Notes under the pieces: model-generated
Database searches by the model: none
What the model was told of the DNA's origin: nothing
Seen by the model: the letters and a program-made list of their open reading frames with translations, nothing else
In this document: positions 10,315 through 22,200 of the stretch, one piece after another
Layout: every line of letters begins with the position of its first letter
Position numbering within the stretch: the first letter of the stretch is position 1
Made by a program: the position numbers and the translations under genes
Assembly (NCBI RefSeq): GCF_033807715.1
Contig: NC_084599.1
Location: 32,712,160 to 32,776,159, forward strand
Origin: Cololabis saira
Lineage: Eukaryota > Chordata > Actinopteri > Beloniformes > Belonidae
Direction of reading: 5' to 3'
Length of the DNA: 64,000 nucleotides

Positions 10315-11395
10315 CTTAGCATGTTGGAATATGCTCATCCAGGTTCCTTGACTCTTCACAGTTGTCTGAACACAGTGAAAGTTATTAAATTCAAAAGTAA
10401 CATCAGTGTTTTTTTGCACTGCTCATCCATCTACAAACTATATTACTCACTAATATATTTCTGTGAGGAAAGCATTTACATTTGTCGGCACCGCCACAAG
10501 GGTGTTCTCTCGTTTGTCTGTCAGCCGAGTGTGTCAGTGACAGCCTAATTCCTGCCTTTTATTCATCCACCGTTCTCCCTGACACGAGTGTCAGCGACTC
10601 GCTAAAGGGCGGTGATTTAGGGCACGGTAACATAACTACTCCAAGTGGAAACTCTCAGAGGGAAGGAAGAGCGTTCCCTCCTCCCACGATGATTGATAAA
10701 TGATTGTTAGGGGGCCTCCGAGCATTCAGCGCTTCTGCTGTAATAACTGGTTACGTAGTGAGGAGAGACGCGCAACTAAATCCTTCCACCGCTGTGTTGT
10801 GTGTGTCTTTTTTCTTTACGTGTTGTTTCTTTCCTCTTGCCTGTAACAGCGTAGCCACCGTGTGCTAATATTCTATTAATCTTTGAAACTTTTCTGTTAA
10901 ACTTTGGGGCCTTTTTCTGGCAGACGCATCAGTTTGATGGATTGTTAGAAAATAGTGGTGACCACACAGTGTAATTTCAAGCCAATTTAGGCCACATTGC
11001 ATTTACATCAGTTTCAATTCATCATACGCCAAAAGGCATTCTGAAACAGACTTAAAGGAAAAACTCTGTTTCCTAGTCCATTTATAATCTTTGGAGAGCA
11101 CATTCCTAACTGGGTTTTTTTTTTACGGCAGGTGTGTGTATTTCAGGCTGTCTGTGTGCCTGCTACGCGGCTGCTGACTTTTTTACTTGTGGGTCTCAAT
11201 TTAAGCTTTGTTGGGCACTAAAAATCAGAAATGTAATTACTTAGATCATTCAAATCATTTTCAAACCAGTAAAGAGCTCTCAGGGATGTTTAAAACAAGT
11301 GAACAAGTTATTTTTTTTGGCTGTTTTTGTGATAATGAAGTGGGAATTTATAAAACTAGGAAGAAAAACACAAAATTAGATTTAACTATTAAACC
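10315..11395. other. Unassigned intergenic sequence
   Basis: No gene, repeat pair or RNA gene recognised. Several short open frames exist but none has a recognisable motif. Confidence 0.4.
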
Positions 11396-11700
11396 TTGAG
11401 CGGGAGAGGAAACCAGGGACCGCCATCTGACCCCCCTGGCCTGAGGCCACCGGGTCTCCCAGCATCCTGGTCCCCGGGTCTTCCAGGTCGGGCAGTTCGG
11501 GAGGCAGTTCGGGAGTCCGCCCTCGGGGCCGGGCCGACCGGCGAGAGGGCCGTTCTCAGGACTGGGCCAAGGGTGGCCTCAGGGCAGACGGAATGCACGG
11601 CGCCGGCCGAGGTGCGCCCAGGACCACCCCAGGAACCGAAACAGGGGCGTCCAGGACCGCCTCAGGAACCGACGCGTCTGCCTCGGGTAAGTACACCCAA
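11396..11700 (+). other. GC-rich open segment ending at a splice-donor-like site
   Basis: This 300-bp island is strikingly GC-rich in AT-rich surroundings. The plus strand is open from 11396 to 11740 (about 114 codons), giving a Pro/Gly/Arg-rich chain with imperfect internal repeats (RPGPPQEP occurs twice). A strong donor-like TCGGGTAAGTA occurs at about 11683-11693. The minus strand is also open and shows a repeated SVPEAVLDAPVSVPGVVLGAP-like pattern, as expected from a tandemly repeated GC-rich sequence. I recognise no protein family. It may be a retroelement fragment, a GC-rich minisatellite or an exon of an unknown gene; the lack of a convincing acceptor upstream argues against an exon. 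Confidence 0.3.
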
Positions 11701-12041
11701 AGTGTGGAAAAGGATCGTTTGTCCAGACGATTCTGTTTAGTTGCTATATTTACGAAAGTCAAGATTTCCGAGTACTATCAGTAGGTGCACTAGAAAAAGT
11801 AATTTCTAAAAAACTAAGAAGGCCTTTATCAAGAAAATATAGGACCTTTTTGTTGGTATGTACGCGACCACCTGCAGAATGTATATAAATAAAAAGTGCA
11901 CATAAATATTTATTGTCACTGTCAGACTTTACGATATTAATGTCTTATTTAAGGACTATTATTTTCACTATACGCGGATTACTTTTTAAAACACGATTTC
12001 CAAACATACGGATTAAAGAAAATATAACACATTTTTCTTAA

Positions 12042-12550
12042 AGGGGACCTATTATGGCATCTAATACCTATTTTAAACAGGCCTTGAATGTCTTAAAAAC
12101 AAGCTTTTGATTGTTTTTGCTAAATAAATTAATAAAGAAATTCAGCCTCTGAGCCATGTCTTTATCATCCCATTCTCTAACCTCATTATCTATGCAGGAT
12201 TCTGAGTGGGCGGGGCTATGATAATGAGGCTCTGTGCTGATTGGCTGCCTGAATGACGCGATACACCGCTACGGAAAAATGGCGGAAGCTCCGGCCGGCG
12301 GAGTTAGTTGTGGGTGTGGTTTCAGGCATCGGAGGCCAACCTATGTAAATGGCATTTTCGTTACGTAACGACGGGAGCAGAATCTGAACGACTCGTAGAA
12401 GCCACATCACACTGGACGGCTCATCCGGGCGGCTGTACAGACACTGCAGAATTTGGTTGCTTTCCTCCTTCTCTGAGTTGGCAGGCTGAGGGGAGACCAC
12501 TTTATATATGTTAAAGCAAGAGAAAACGTGTTTTTCATAATAGGTTCCCT
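12042..12550. mobile_element. TTAA-target MITE, AGGGGACCTATTATG family, copy A
   Basis: Bounded by TTAA at 12038-12041 and 12551-12554. The inverted ends are AGGGGACCTATTATGGC and, on the other strand, AGGGAACCTATTATGAA. The interior contains a CCAAT-type GATTGGCTGCCTGAATGACG block and a GTTACGTAACG palindrome. It is the reverse complement of the copy at 13881-14741 over most of its length. No coding capacity. Confidence 0.85.
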
Positions 12551-12554
12551 TTAA

Positions 12555-13876
12555 CTGATAAGCATTTTGCATATTTAAGCCTCACATTGTGTTTCTTAAA
12601 ATGTCAGCGGGTTGTTTGATATTAAATTGACTCAAAATGCTGACATCCACCATCCAGCAGCCAGTTCACGACGCCCCGATGAAGCTACATGGACACGCCA
12701 ACAAAAAACAAGTTATTGAATGATTCTGCAGCGGTTCCATTCGACCAGCACTGTTAGGCTACGTAAACACAGGAAGTGACGTGTAAAAGGTAAAACGTGT
12801 CTCCTTGCGTCCTGCAGATTGATTTATTGGAGCTGCAAAATGAGGTCTTAATGTGAGGGAAAGTTAATTTTAAACTGCAATTAAGGAAAGTAATAAGCTA
12901 TAAACCTTATACCTGCCTGTTATTTCCTGAGGTGTGTGTGTGTGTTAAAAGTAATACAGAGCCTGGGTGCCATAATGTGCAAATATATCAACAGTAAAAG
13001 CTTACCTTCAAGTTTGCTGTTCGTTCCCATCAGCGGAGCATTTTTGTCCATTTAGAGAAATGCATGTTTTTTGTTTTTGTTTTTTTTTTCATTTAATTTC
13101 ATACCAAACCATTTCCACCTCACCTCTTTAATGCTTCCTTGGACAGGTGGCATTGACTGCATTCATTGCCCCTTCCAGGCACTGTTTGCCAAGCATCACT
13201 ACAGAAGCCTGCTAACAGAAAAAAATTAAGTTTTATTTGCTCCACTTCCCCTCCTCCCTCTCTTTTGATTTGAGTCTTGTCAATGGTTGAAGATGCTCAT
13301 TCTCATGAGTTTTACACTCTCTTTGTGAACCTGGAGTGATTTCTTTTAGTAAGGGAGTGCTCCCATGTGCAAATTTACTCAGATTTACAAGGATTTCATG
13401 AATGAGGCCTGATATGTTTTTCAGTCCCAGTTTTCTCCTGTTACTTTCTCTTTTTAAATCTCTATTTAGTGTGATTGATTTATCAAAATATGGCTGCAAA
13501 AGTTATGTTTTCATGTTTAAATGAGGTGTTTAGATCAACTGTGAAATGCACCACTGCCTCGGGTTAAAGAGTGGGATTTTCATGAGCAAAGAAGAAGAAA
13601 ACATTCCTGGAAATGAGAAATGGACTGGGACCAGTTGTGTTCAGAATTATTCAAAGATATGTGGGTGTATTTATCATGTTGTTGTTATGACAGATGTTTA
13701 AATCCCAGGTCGAACAGGTGGGAGTGGATTCACAACCTTCTCTAATCTCTGAATATTATGCTTATTATTGTGGATGTGCAGGTGCAAAAATCGTGTGTAA
13801 CTTTTGCAGGTTAAAGCTCATTTTTATTGAGTTAGTACTAAAATGCTTCCCTTTTACTAGAACACAGAATCAAAAC
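12555..13876. other. Unassigned intergenic sequence between two MITE copies
   Basis: No gene or RNA gene recognised. The flanking MITEs of the same family lie in inverted orientation, so this 1.3 kb is the spacer of a large imperfect inverted repeat. Confidence 0.4.
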
Positions 13877-13880
13877 TTAA

Positions 13881-14741
13881 AGGAGGCCTATTATGAAAAA
13901 CAAGTTTTCTCTTGCTTTAACATATATAAAGTGGTCTCCCCTCAGCCTGACAACTCAGAGAAGGAGGAAAGCAACCAAATTCTGCAGTGTCTGTACAGCC
14001 GCCCGGATGAGCCGTCCAGTGTGATGTGGATCTACGAGCCGTTCAGATTCTGCGCATTTTCGTTACATAACCAAAATGCAAACCACGCCCACAACTATAA
14101 AACCATGTAACTGCATGCGAGCGTCCGACTATCGTGTAGCACTGCGTGACATCGGACACTCTCTCTCCATCTCCCTCCAGCCAGCTGCCACTTTATTGAG
14201 GTTTTTGTAGTGAAATGAGGAGGAATCATAGAGATAACTTCTCATTTCAACTAACTGGATCAGCCGTTCCTCATCATGACTGTTTTCTACAGCGCTTTCA
14301 ACCAGCTTTCAACGCGAGCGGCAGGAAGAAAATAGAAGCAGGGCGTCCGACAAATGTTCAGCTCAAAACGGCGTGCCGTGTCGCGCAGCGCAGCGTCGCT
14401 GTGGCCAGTTAGGAAAGTCCAATAGAAAATAAAGCAATGGAATTGATTTTGTCGCTGACGCTCGCTCGCATCGCATGCAGTTATGACACAGTGTTATGTC
14501 CGCCATTTTTCCGTAGCGGTCTATCGCGTCATGGAGGCAGCCAATCAGCACAGAGCCTCATTATCATAGCCTCCCCGCCCACTCAGAATCCCACATAGAT
14601 AATGAGGTTAGAGACTGTGATGATAAAGACATGGTTTAGAGGCTGAATTTCTAATTTATTTAGCAAAAACAATCAAAAGCTTGTTTTTAAGACATTCAAG
14701 GCCTGTTTAAAATAGGGATTAGATGCCTTAATAGGCCCCCT
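13881..14741. mobile_element. TTAA-target MITE, AGGGGACCTATTATG family, copy B (inverted, interrupted)
   Basis: Bounded by TTAA at 13877-13880 and 14742-14745, with ends AGGAGGCCTATTATGAA and, on the other strand, AGGGGGCCTATTAAGGC. Alignment by eye with copy A at 12042 (reverse complement) is continuous from 13881 to about 14100 and again from about 14500 to 14741. Between these points copy B carries about 380 extra bases (listed separately). The open frame at 13694-14110 runs across the element's edge and is not a gene. Confidence 0.85.
14105..14486. mobile_element. Nested insertion with ACTGCATGCGAGCGTC-type inverted ends
   Basis: This block is absent from copy A of the host MITE. Its left end reads ACTGCATGCGAGCGTC and its right end, on the other strand, reads ACTGCATGCGATGCGAGCGA, so the termini are inverted repeats with a small internal duplication. 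The exact target duplication is unclear because the flanking host sequence has diverged. Compact size and inverted ends suggest a MITE; the superfamily is not assigned. The open frames at 14215-14412 (plus) and 14551-14363 (minus) fall in it and have no recognisable similarity. Confidence 0.6.
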
Positions 14742-14745
14742 TTAA

Positions 14746-16411
14746 CTGTTTAAAAACATTTTTACTTTATCACACGGTTAATTCTTATAACATGGTTGCA
14801 AAAGTATGGGTTCAGACAGTGATTCTGTTATTAATACTAATGTTAATTATTGGTGTCTCCCTTATCACATAATTCTAAAATGTGTGTCCACTGCCGCATC
14901 TGACCCTGAGCTGTAACTGCTGCTACACAATAAGACCTGACAACATATACACCCGTTTTAAATTCCTCATCGGTTTAACAAAGACAGACAGCGCCCTGCG
15001 GTGTAAATATCACCCAGTGACGGCTACAAATGTGTCTGATTAGTCCCGCACTTGTCCTCTTCGCTGTCAACAAGCATGGTTGGCATGATCTGCGGTGATC
15101 CAGCTCTTGCAAGGCCGTGATGGAATATGCGTTCAAAGGGACATACCTCCATCTTGGATATCAAAGTTTTGGCAGCGGACCCGGTGCGAGTAACTCAATA
15201 AGCAATCGGCCGTACCAGAATAAATCTTGACCACATCAGTGAGATAGCTGTCCTGTTAAAAGAAGAACAAGAAGAAGAAGAAAAGCCTATTTGTGCTTTA
15301 AATTGATATAGACGTTTCAAGTTATTCACATTTTCTGTGCAAGTGAAATAAACTATTCATTTGTATCCACTTTTAATGAGCTTGCTGGAGTATTTCTGTC
15401 ACGTATTGTCTACGTCTATGTGGTGCAACTGACTGGAGTGAGGTAAAGCTCAATTAACTGGTTTGTCTATTTTAAAAAACAAACTCCCAACAACTTTAAT
15501 TTTGTGTCTGTAAGGTACAGAGTGTTGGTGCTCAAAACAGATGAGGGGAAAAATAAAGGAAAGCTCTAAAACATTACATATTCTCCTTGTGGATGTGTTT
15601 GACCATCCATCCTGGGACACGGACTGCATACTTGTGCAGCCCATCATTTATTTCTATCTTATGCCGGGCTCTGCATCTTGCTGCACAAGGTGTACATGCG
15701 TTTATGTATACGAGTGTGTATGTGTGCGTGTATTCTTATTGTCAAACACATATGTATGTGACGGGACTAATTTGCTTTCAGATCAATAATCAACCGTTTG
15801 TTTCCTTTAAATAAAACTGTCATTGAGTCCTCTAAGCTTATCACAGAACTTATTGAAAAAAACTAAACTTTTTCTTTCTTTTTTAAAAACCAACGTATAA
15901 ATCAGTCTATAATTGCTTTGACAAAATGGAAATATCTGACGCATTGTGAATGAGAGCACATGTGCTTGCTAGTTTGTAATGGAAGCTCAATGCAGAACAT
16001 GAAAAAGAAAAGAAACAAAGTTTCTATGAGTTTGTATTCTTAAACATGACATTCCCAGCATTTTGGAAAACTTGACCCTTTTACATATTTTTTGGTTATG
16101 TAGCGCTCAAACAAACAAATGTCAAAGTCCAGTTGGGTGGCGTTCTCATTTATTGATCAAAAATGATCAAAGCTATATTAATTTGCACGCCTGTACATAT
16201 TCCTTCCTGAAACACCATGTGACTAAACACTCTGCATCACGTCCCCTAGTGAATAAATGAAGACTAAATAAATAAGACCTAAGCTAAAGTGACTATAAAT
16301 GTCTCCTACAATTGGATTCAGGCCTTTTGACAAAGTCCAGCACATCTTGGTGTTTAAATCAAAAAATGCTGTTTTCCAACTATTTTAGAATTTGCCATTA
16401 AGTTGTTACTT
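14746..16411. other. Unassigned intergenic sequence
   Basis: No gene, RNA gene or element end recognised in this 1.7 kb. Confidence 0.4.
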
Positions 16412-16412
16412 A

Positions 16413-16457
<45 letters not shown>

Positions 16458-16497
16458 CATGATCATGATGATAATGATCATGATCATGATGATGATA
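16412..16497. repeat. (GAT)n microsatellite with GATCAT interruptions
   Basis: A run of GAT triplets, then alternating GATCAT units that are self-complementary. Confidence 0.95.
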
Positions 16498-17599
16498 AGA
16501 GGATGACTGCTGTAGTGAAGAAATGTTGATTTATTGAACATCAAATTGTAATTGCTGCTCCAAGACTAAATACTAAATACTATACTATATTATACTTTAC
16601 TATACTACTAAATGTCTGTCGTCACTCTCCTTCCTTGAAAAGAGGAATAATCTGAGAGTTGTACCTCTTACATTTTTAGTACCCCAGCCGTCTGTGCTGT
16701 ACTTCTGTGCTCCAAGGCTCTGCTTTATGAAGCCCTGGACAGACAAAGCTTTGTGAATTGTGCATTCACACAAAGCTTTTTTGTGCACACATTTTCACCC
16801 CTTTGTTTCACTGATCTCTGGTGGCCTCCTTGTGGCCGTTTCCATTACCCCCCCTCCCTCCCCCCAGCTTCAGTCATCTGATGCGGGATATTATGTGAAT
16901 TAGCTCGTGGCAGTGATTCATCACCTGCATGGCGAAGGTGACTGCACGAACAACTGGCTGAACAGTGACCGGTATGACGTGCAGAGAGAGCATCTGGAAT
17001 TGAAGGTTAATTGAGGGCGATTACGGTGATGAATTGCTTTGTTTGAAGTGAAAACACAAGACAGACAAGCTTGTGTTACAGAGCAAATACTTTTTTGGGG
17101 GGAAAAAAAAAAATCCATCAATGGCAGGAGGGCAGAATGGCTCGTTGGGAAAGTTAGCAATCAGGTGTGTGTTGCACCTAAAACATTTATCCTCTCAGCT
17201 TAATGACACCATGAATAAAGGACAGACTGTTCATTTTGTGTGAGGATTTGGGCGCTGGCTGTGTGTAGAAGAAAAATAGCAACATGGACACATGCACGAT
17301 CATTGAGGGGGAAAAAAATCATCTGGACTCACCGAGCTTGCTAATTTAAAAAAAATGCACAATACCATTCATTTTGATTTATTTTCAATACCTCTTGATT
17401 TTTACCTTTTTATTTTAGAGTCAACTGAATCCATTAAAGAATACATTTACTAGTTCAGACTTGGCAATAGTTGGAGAATAAGGAACCCCTCGGCTGGAGA
17501 ATATACTTATTATTCCTCTGTCCATCAGTGTTCTTCCTAAATTGATTTTCTTCTCATTAGTAATTCCCTTTTCCGATCTACAACCAAAACTACAATCCA
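16498..17599. other. Unassigned intergenic sequence
   Basis: No gene or element recognised. A T/C-rich and G-rich patch near 16845-16865 and an A-rich run near 17100 are simple sequence. Confidence 0.4.
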
Positions 17600-18235
17600 T
17601 CCAATTCTCATTACATCATTACTGTAAGAAACTGGGAAGACATATAATAGAGGAAAAATAATAGCATATTCAACACATCAAAAAAGCCTAAAAGCCTAAA
17701 ATAGAAAGAGATAGAGCAAAAGATTAAACAATTAAGTGAATATTAATCTACAAAGCCTTCTGAAGTACCTCAAAATGAACTTGATCATTTAAAGTTACAG
17801 CTAAAACATTTAAAAGACAAAAAAAAAGTTTCTTATTCAACAACATTTGAATATGAAAGTTTTCAGTTTAACGAACAAAAATTGGCAAATTCTTTGCAAA
17901 TCAGTCGCAGCATAAAAAAAGAGAAAAATTAACAATCTCATCCATAATTAACTCCTCAGGAGAGGTATTTCAGAACCCTCAGGAAATTAATGATGCATTT
18001 AAAAGTTTTTACGGTCAGCTATACAAGACCCAGAGCAATCAGAAATAGATGTTTTTCCAAGATTTAAAACTTCCAAAATTATCCAATGAACAAGAAAATC
18101 TGTTCGACAACTCCTTCACTTGAAGAACTCCATAAAACACCGGAGAAAACGCCTACTAATAAATCACAGGGGCCAGATGGATTTCTGCCAGATCAAACTG
18201 GCTGTATTGAAAATAGGAATATGTTGGATAGCACT
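17600..18235 (+). pseudogene. L1-type LINE ORF2 fragment (linker to start of RT domain)
   Basis: The plus strand, in several frames broken by many stops, reads WEDI then IIAYSTHQKS near 17635-17690, a Lys/Asn-rich coiled stretch, QDPEQSEIDVF near 18025, and finally a block reading TPTNKSQGPDGF near 18150-18185. The last block matches the K(S/A)PGPDG motif that opens the reverse-transcriptase domain of L1-type LINEs, where it follows a poorly conserved linker of this composition. Endonuclease and RT palm are absent. The copy is heavily decayed and is cut off at about 18235, where unrelated sequence begins. Confidence 0.6.
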
Positions 18236-18939
18236 CGCTATTCAGCTTAATCCATGTTGCTCCAAAAAAGCCCTGCTGGCTGGTGCCCGCCACGTGCCCT
18301 GGGCTGATTCTGCTTTCCGCCATCTCTGCTTACCCTAATCTGCAGGGGGACCGGCTGGCTGGACGGTTGCTGATGGGCTGGAGAGCAAATCTCGTGCACT
18401 GGGGGAGGTCGTCACACCGGTGGCAACTGTGATTGAGCCCAAAGCTTTGGTCGCGATCACAAGTTGTTGCCGAACTCGTGTTGGAGGTCGACATCACTGC
18501 TTTATGTGTGTCTTCATCTCTGATTGTTTCAGCTCTGGCACAAAGGGGGGGTACATCCAACATAACCACAAAACATCATACACTCATTTACATCACAGCA
18601 CAGTACACAGACATCAATGCATTATCAACAACACGCACAACAATCATACAATCTTCACTGTCTGTAATTTTAGTCCTCTTTCACAGAATCTGTCCAAGGT
18701 CCTATAAAGTTTGTTAGATTAGACTGTCAAGAGGGCTCGTTTAGGACACTTTCACCTTCACTCTTGAATAAGCACATGGAAATTTACATTTGCTGCAAGA
18801 TCAAATCACATATATTTAAAAAAGAAAAAAGGGTTTCTTTTGCCAGCTACAGTACTAACTCACTATGTAGACAGCTGTAGAAAAAAAAGACAGAAGCTCT
18901 CTGTGGTTTTGAGCATGGGTTTGATTAAGAAATGACTAA
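18236..18939. other. Unassigned sequence after the L1 fragment
   Basis: The first 350 bases are more GC-rich than the surroundings and could belong to another retroelement, but I recognise no motif. The open frames at 18420-18717 overlap each other and show no family signature. Confidence 0.35.
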
Positions 18940-19266
18940 AAAGATAAGATAAGATAAGATAAGATAAACCTTTAATAGTCCCACAGAGGGGAAATTTGCA
19001 GTTTACAGCAGCAAAGGGGATAGTGCAAAAACAAGAGGCAACAATAGAAAAAAAGTTGTAACACAGTAATAATAATAACACACTATAAACACTATAAATA
19101 GTAAACTGGTATACAATAATAATAATAATAAGAAGAAGAATAAAGATAAATAATAAGATATTAGTATATGAAAAAGATAACAGACGGATATTTACAGATG
19201 GATATATATATACATAATTGCACGTTGCAGTGAGTGAAAGATTGCACATTATTTCCCTTGTGTACA
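18940..19266 (-). mobile_element. LINE 3' UTR with (ATCTT)n tail
   Basis: On the minus strand the sequence ends with GCAAATTTCCCCTCTGTGGG, then ACTATTAAAGGTTTATCTTA and repeats of the pentamer ATCTT (AAGAT on the plus strand at 18940-18967). This microsatellite-tailed 3' end is common in fish non-LTR retrotransposons. The (AAT)n and AT-rich stretch at 19065-19210 belongs to the same UTR. The 134-codon minus-strand open frame across it is low-complexity UTR, not a gene. Confidence 0.65.
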
Positions 19267-22200
19267 TTTATTGTCAGGTTTGTATGTGGTCTACTGTGAG
19301 CAGTGCTGGTTGTGTAAAAAACAAGACAGCATGGCTGCAGACATGCTCATATGTCCATTTAGACATGCTCTAACTTCTTTCCACAATTTTTCCAGTGCAT
19401 GCGTCCCTCCTTTCCGTCACCATCGCCTTGAAAATCTCATTATCCCGAAACAGGAAGCAATTTCTCTCAAGTGGTTTGAGAAATGGCTGCATTTTCCTCA
19501 GGCGAAAAGGTTTTGAAGGCAGACACCGCAGTGAAAAGTGCTCATGATGCTTCGCGGCGGTGCTGATTCACCACTGTGATTTACGACTTTGTCAGAGTGA
19601 GAAGAACCTGTAAGAGAATTTATATACAGTGTATATATAGAAATATATATTTAATTGAACAGATCTCCACACCCTCTAAGGGACTGGGCCCATGAGGCCC
19701 AAAAGCTTTTTTTTCTCAGTCTCAGCAACAATAAAGAAGCATACAAAATTTACATAAAAAAAAATATTTCAGACAAAATCATTTAACGATGGGATTGCTG
19801 CGCATGCATAATCCTACTCTTTGTTCTTGTCATGATAAATAAATAATTAAATTAAGAAAATGTTGATTAATTTATAATTCTTCCATGTTTTTCTTTTTGT
19901 TAGATAACTACCCTCTCACTGCTCAATGTAGACATGCACTGCAAAAACTAATTTCTAAGAGGTTTTTTTTCAATTCTTGTTTAAAAAAATTGGTGTTTTG
20001 TCTTCTGGCTAAACTATTTTACTTGTTTTACCACCAAACACTAATTTCCTTATGCTTTGTGCTAAGTTTATACTAGATCCCCATGGAAATAGTTCATTTC
20101 CAGTCAGAACTCCTTCACTGAAACTCTGAAGCCATCACCCCAGAAACCTCTGATCCCAAGTCCTTATTTACAGCTGATCAGCATCTTTTCTGTTATAAAC
20201 TGTCCTTTACGCAGACTTTTATGGATTTATCTCAAACTTTTTTCTTTTTTTTTAATATATTGATCTGAAAACTCTTAAACAGAGAGCAAGAGAGCAGGGA
20301 CGGGCAGTAGTTACAATCCCACTGCAATTTCTCCAGAAAATGCTTTGTCTATTTTCTTGGTAATTTACTCTGACAGTTGAAGTTGCACCTCAAAGGTAAC
20401 CTGTTGCAGGCTTTGCTATCCAGAGCTTAAGATTCAGAAAGAGTTCTTCAAATAGCCACAAAAATAATCTTATATTGATTCTTTTTTATATGCAGATGGA
20501 CAATACATTTACACCATATACAAGAATAAAATATCAACACATTTGGTGAAACTGTTGCAAATGGAGCAATAATAATATTAAAAAGGCAAAACAGTCTGCA
20601 TTAGGAGTTTGGGGGGACTGGCAGTGGAATTGCAAACATGGTTGTCATCCACAACAACCAATTATTTTCTGCCAATTTCTGCATTCAACACCTCACTGTT
20701 AGGTTTAGGTATTGAAAAGGAAACATGCTGGATTGGACTTAAATGTTGCCTTGCAAATTTTAAGCTACCATAAACCTTATTGTGTTTTTTTTCTAAATCT
20801 TTCTGTCCATAATTTTTTCTGGCTTAGTGTGTGATGACTCCCACTCCTATATCCAAAAAACAAGGTTCAAACATACAAGTAACCCCCAATGAGATCCACT
20901 TTTCAGAAAGCTTAATTGATGTCCATCAGTGCAGCAAATCTGATGATTTTTTTAGGTTGATCTCAACCAGTCAAAAAACCTCAGATTCAACATTTCAACA
21001 ACCTTTTATTACGTAACAAACTTTCAGTTGCAATTTAAAGCCTGTAGGCGGTATGCTGACCCAACGCTAAAGATATCAACACTCTTTTATACGGTTAAAT
21101 ATACTGGAATACTTTTCAGGAGACGGTAACCCGAACTGCCTTACTTAATGACAAGTAACTAGAATTCATTACGGTTTCAGTTTTCATTATTTTGCAGTTT
21201 TGGCTTCTGCACTCTGAATGAGCTCAGGCAAGTGATTTATTACTTATCATATATCTTCCTGACTATTTATTTTTGGTTTATCAGTGTGGAAAATCCTATT
21301 CTTGCTCCTATTTTAATTCTTTAATTTAAAACTCAAGCGCGACCCATAAGATTTATGGCAGTGCCTCATTCACCCTGCATCTGCTTTTCCACCTGTTAAC
21401 TTCTCTGAATTGCTTCTCCTTACATCGACTCAACTGTATTTAGAAGAGCTGCTCATGAAGCATCATTAAACTTACAATCATGACTCACAGCATCGTGTGA
21501 GTTAAAAGTCGTCAGTCTGAGGAACTAGGGCGAAATACAAATTGGATGATCTTTGACTATAGTTGAGTGCATTCATGCGATCAAGAGTATGAGAAGCAAT
21601 CTCTGCCTGCTCCTATATCTGCCGTTATCATCACAAGTCAAATAGACTGAATAGTGGGTTCACAGTATTCTCAACTCCGGTACTTTTCACAGTTCACATT
21701 TACACAGAGTTCAGGATTAATAAATGCCATGTAAATATATGGAAAATGCAAATAAAAGAAGCTAGTGGTGATTTTTATATCAACTTTAACTTTTATTTCT
21801 TTGCAGGGCTGAGGGGTCTCAAAATCAAGGTTCTTCTCAGAAAGATTGGAAGAGATGTATATACTGTACTTCCTCCTCCTTCTGGACATCAGTAATCTGT
21901 GATTGACATTTTCTGAATTGGGCCTGTATAAAGGATGAACATACACATACTGCATTCACTTTAGTACTTGCCATATTTGGTAGAGAGAGTATGAGACGTG
22001 TGAAAAGCGTGTCAGAATCGATAGATTTGTTACATTTCAAGACAGAAACTTCATAACCAACACGGAAGGAGCTCATGCAGGAATACGAAAAGAGTGACAT
22101 CTATTCCACCAATAATCAAATGTCCAACTTGAAATAGACGCTTTGTTTCCCATAAATGGCTTTAACATGTGCTCCGCTGAAACCTGAGATGCGTAATTAC

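Noticed and set aside
13694..14110. 138-codon plus-strand open frame
   Set aside because: It starts in flanking DNA and runs into a TTAA-MITE and its nested guest; the MITE part is repeated non-coding sequence.
18863..19267. 134-codon minus-strand open frame rich in Ile/Leu as a membrane protein
   Set aside because: It coincides with an AT-rich LINE 3' UTR that ends in a pentamer tail; the hydrophobic composition follows from the base composition.
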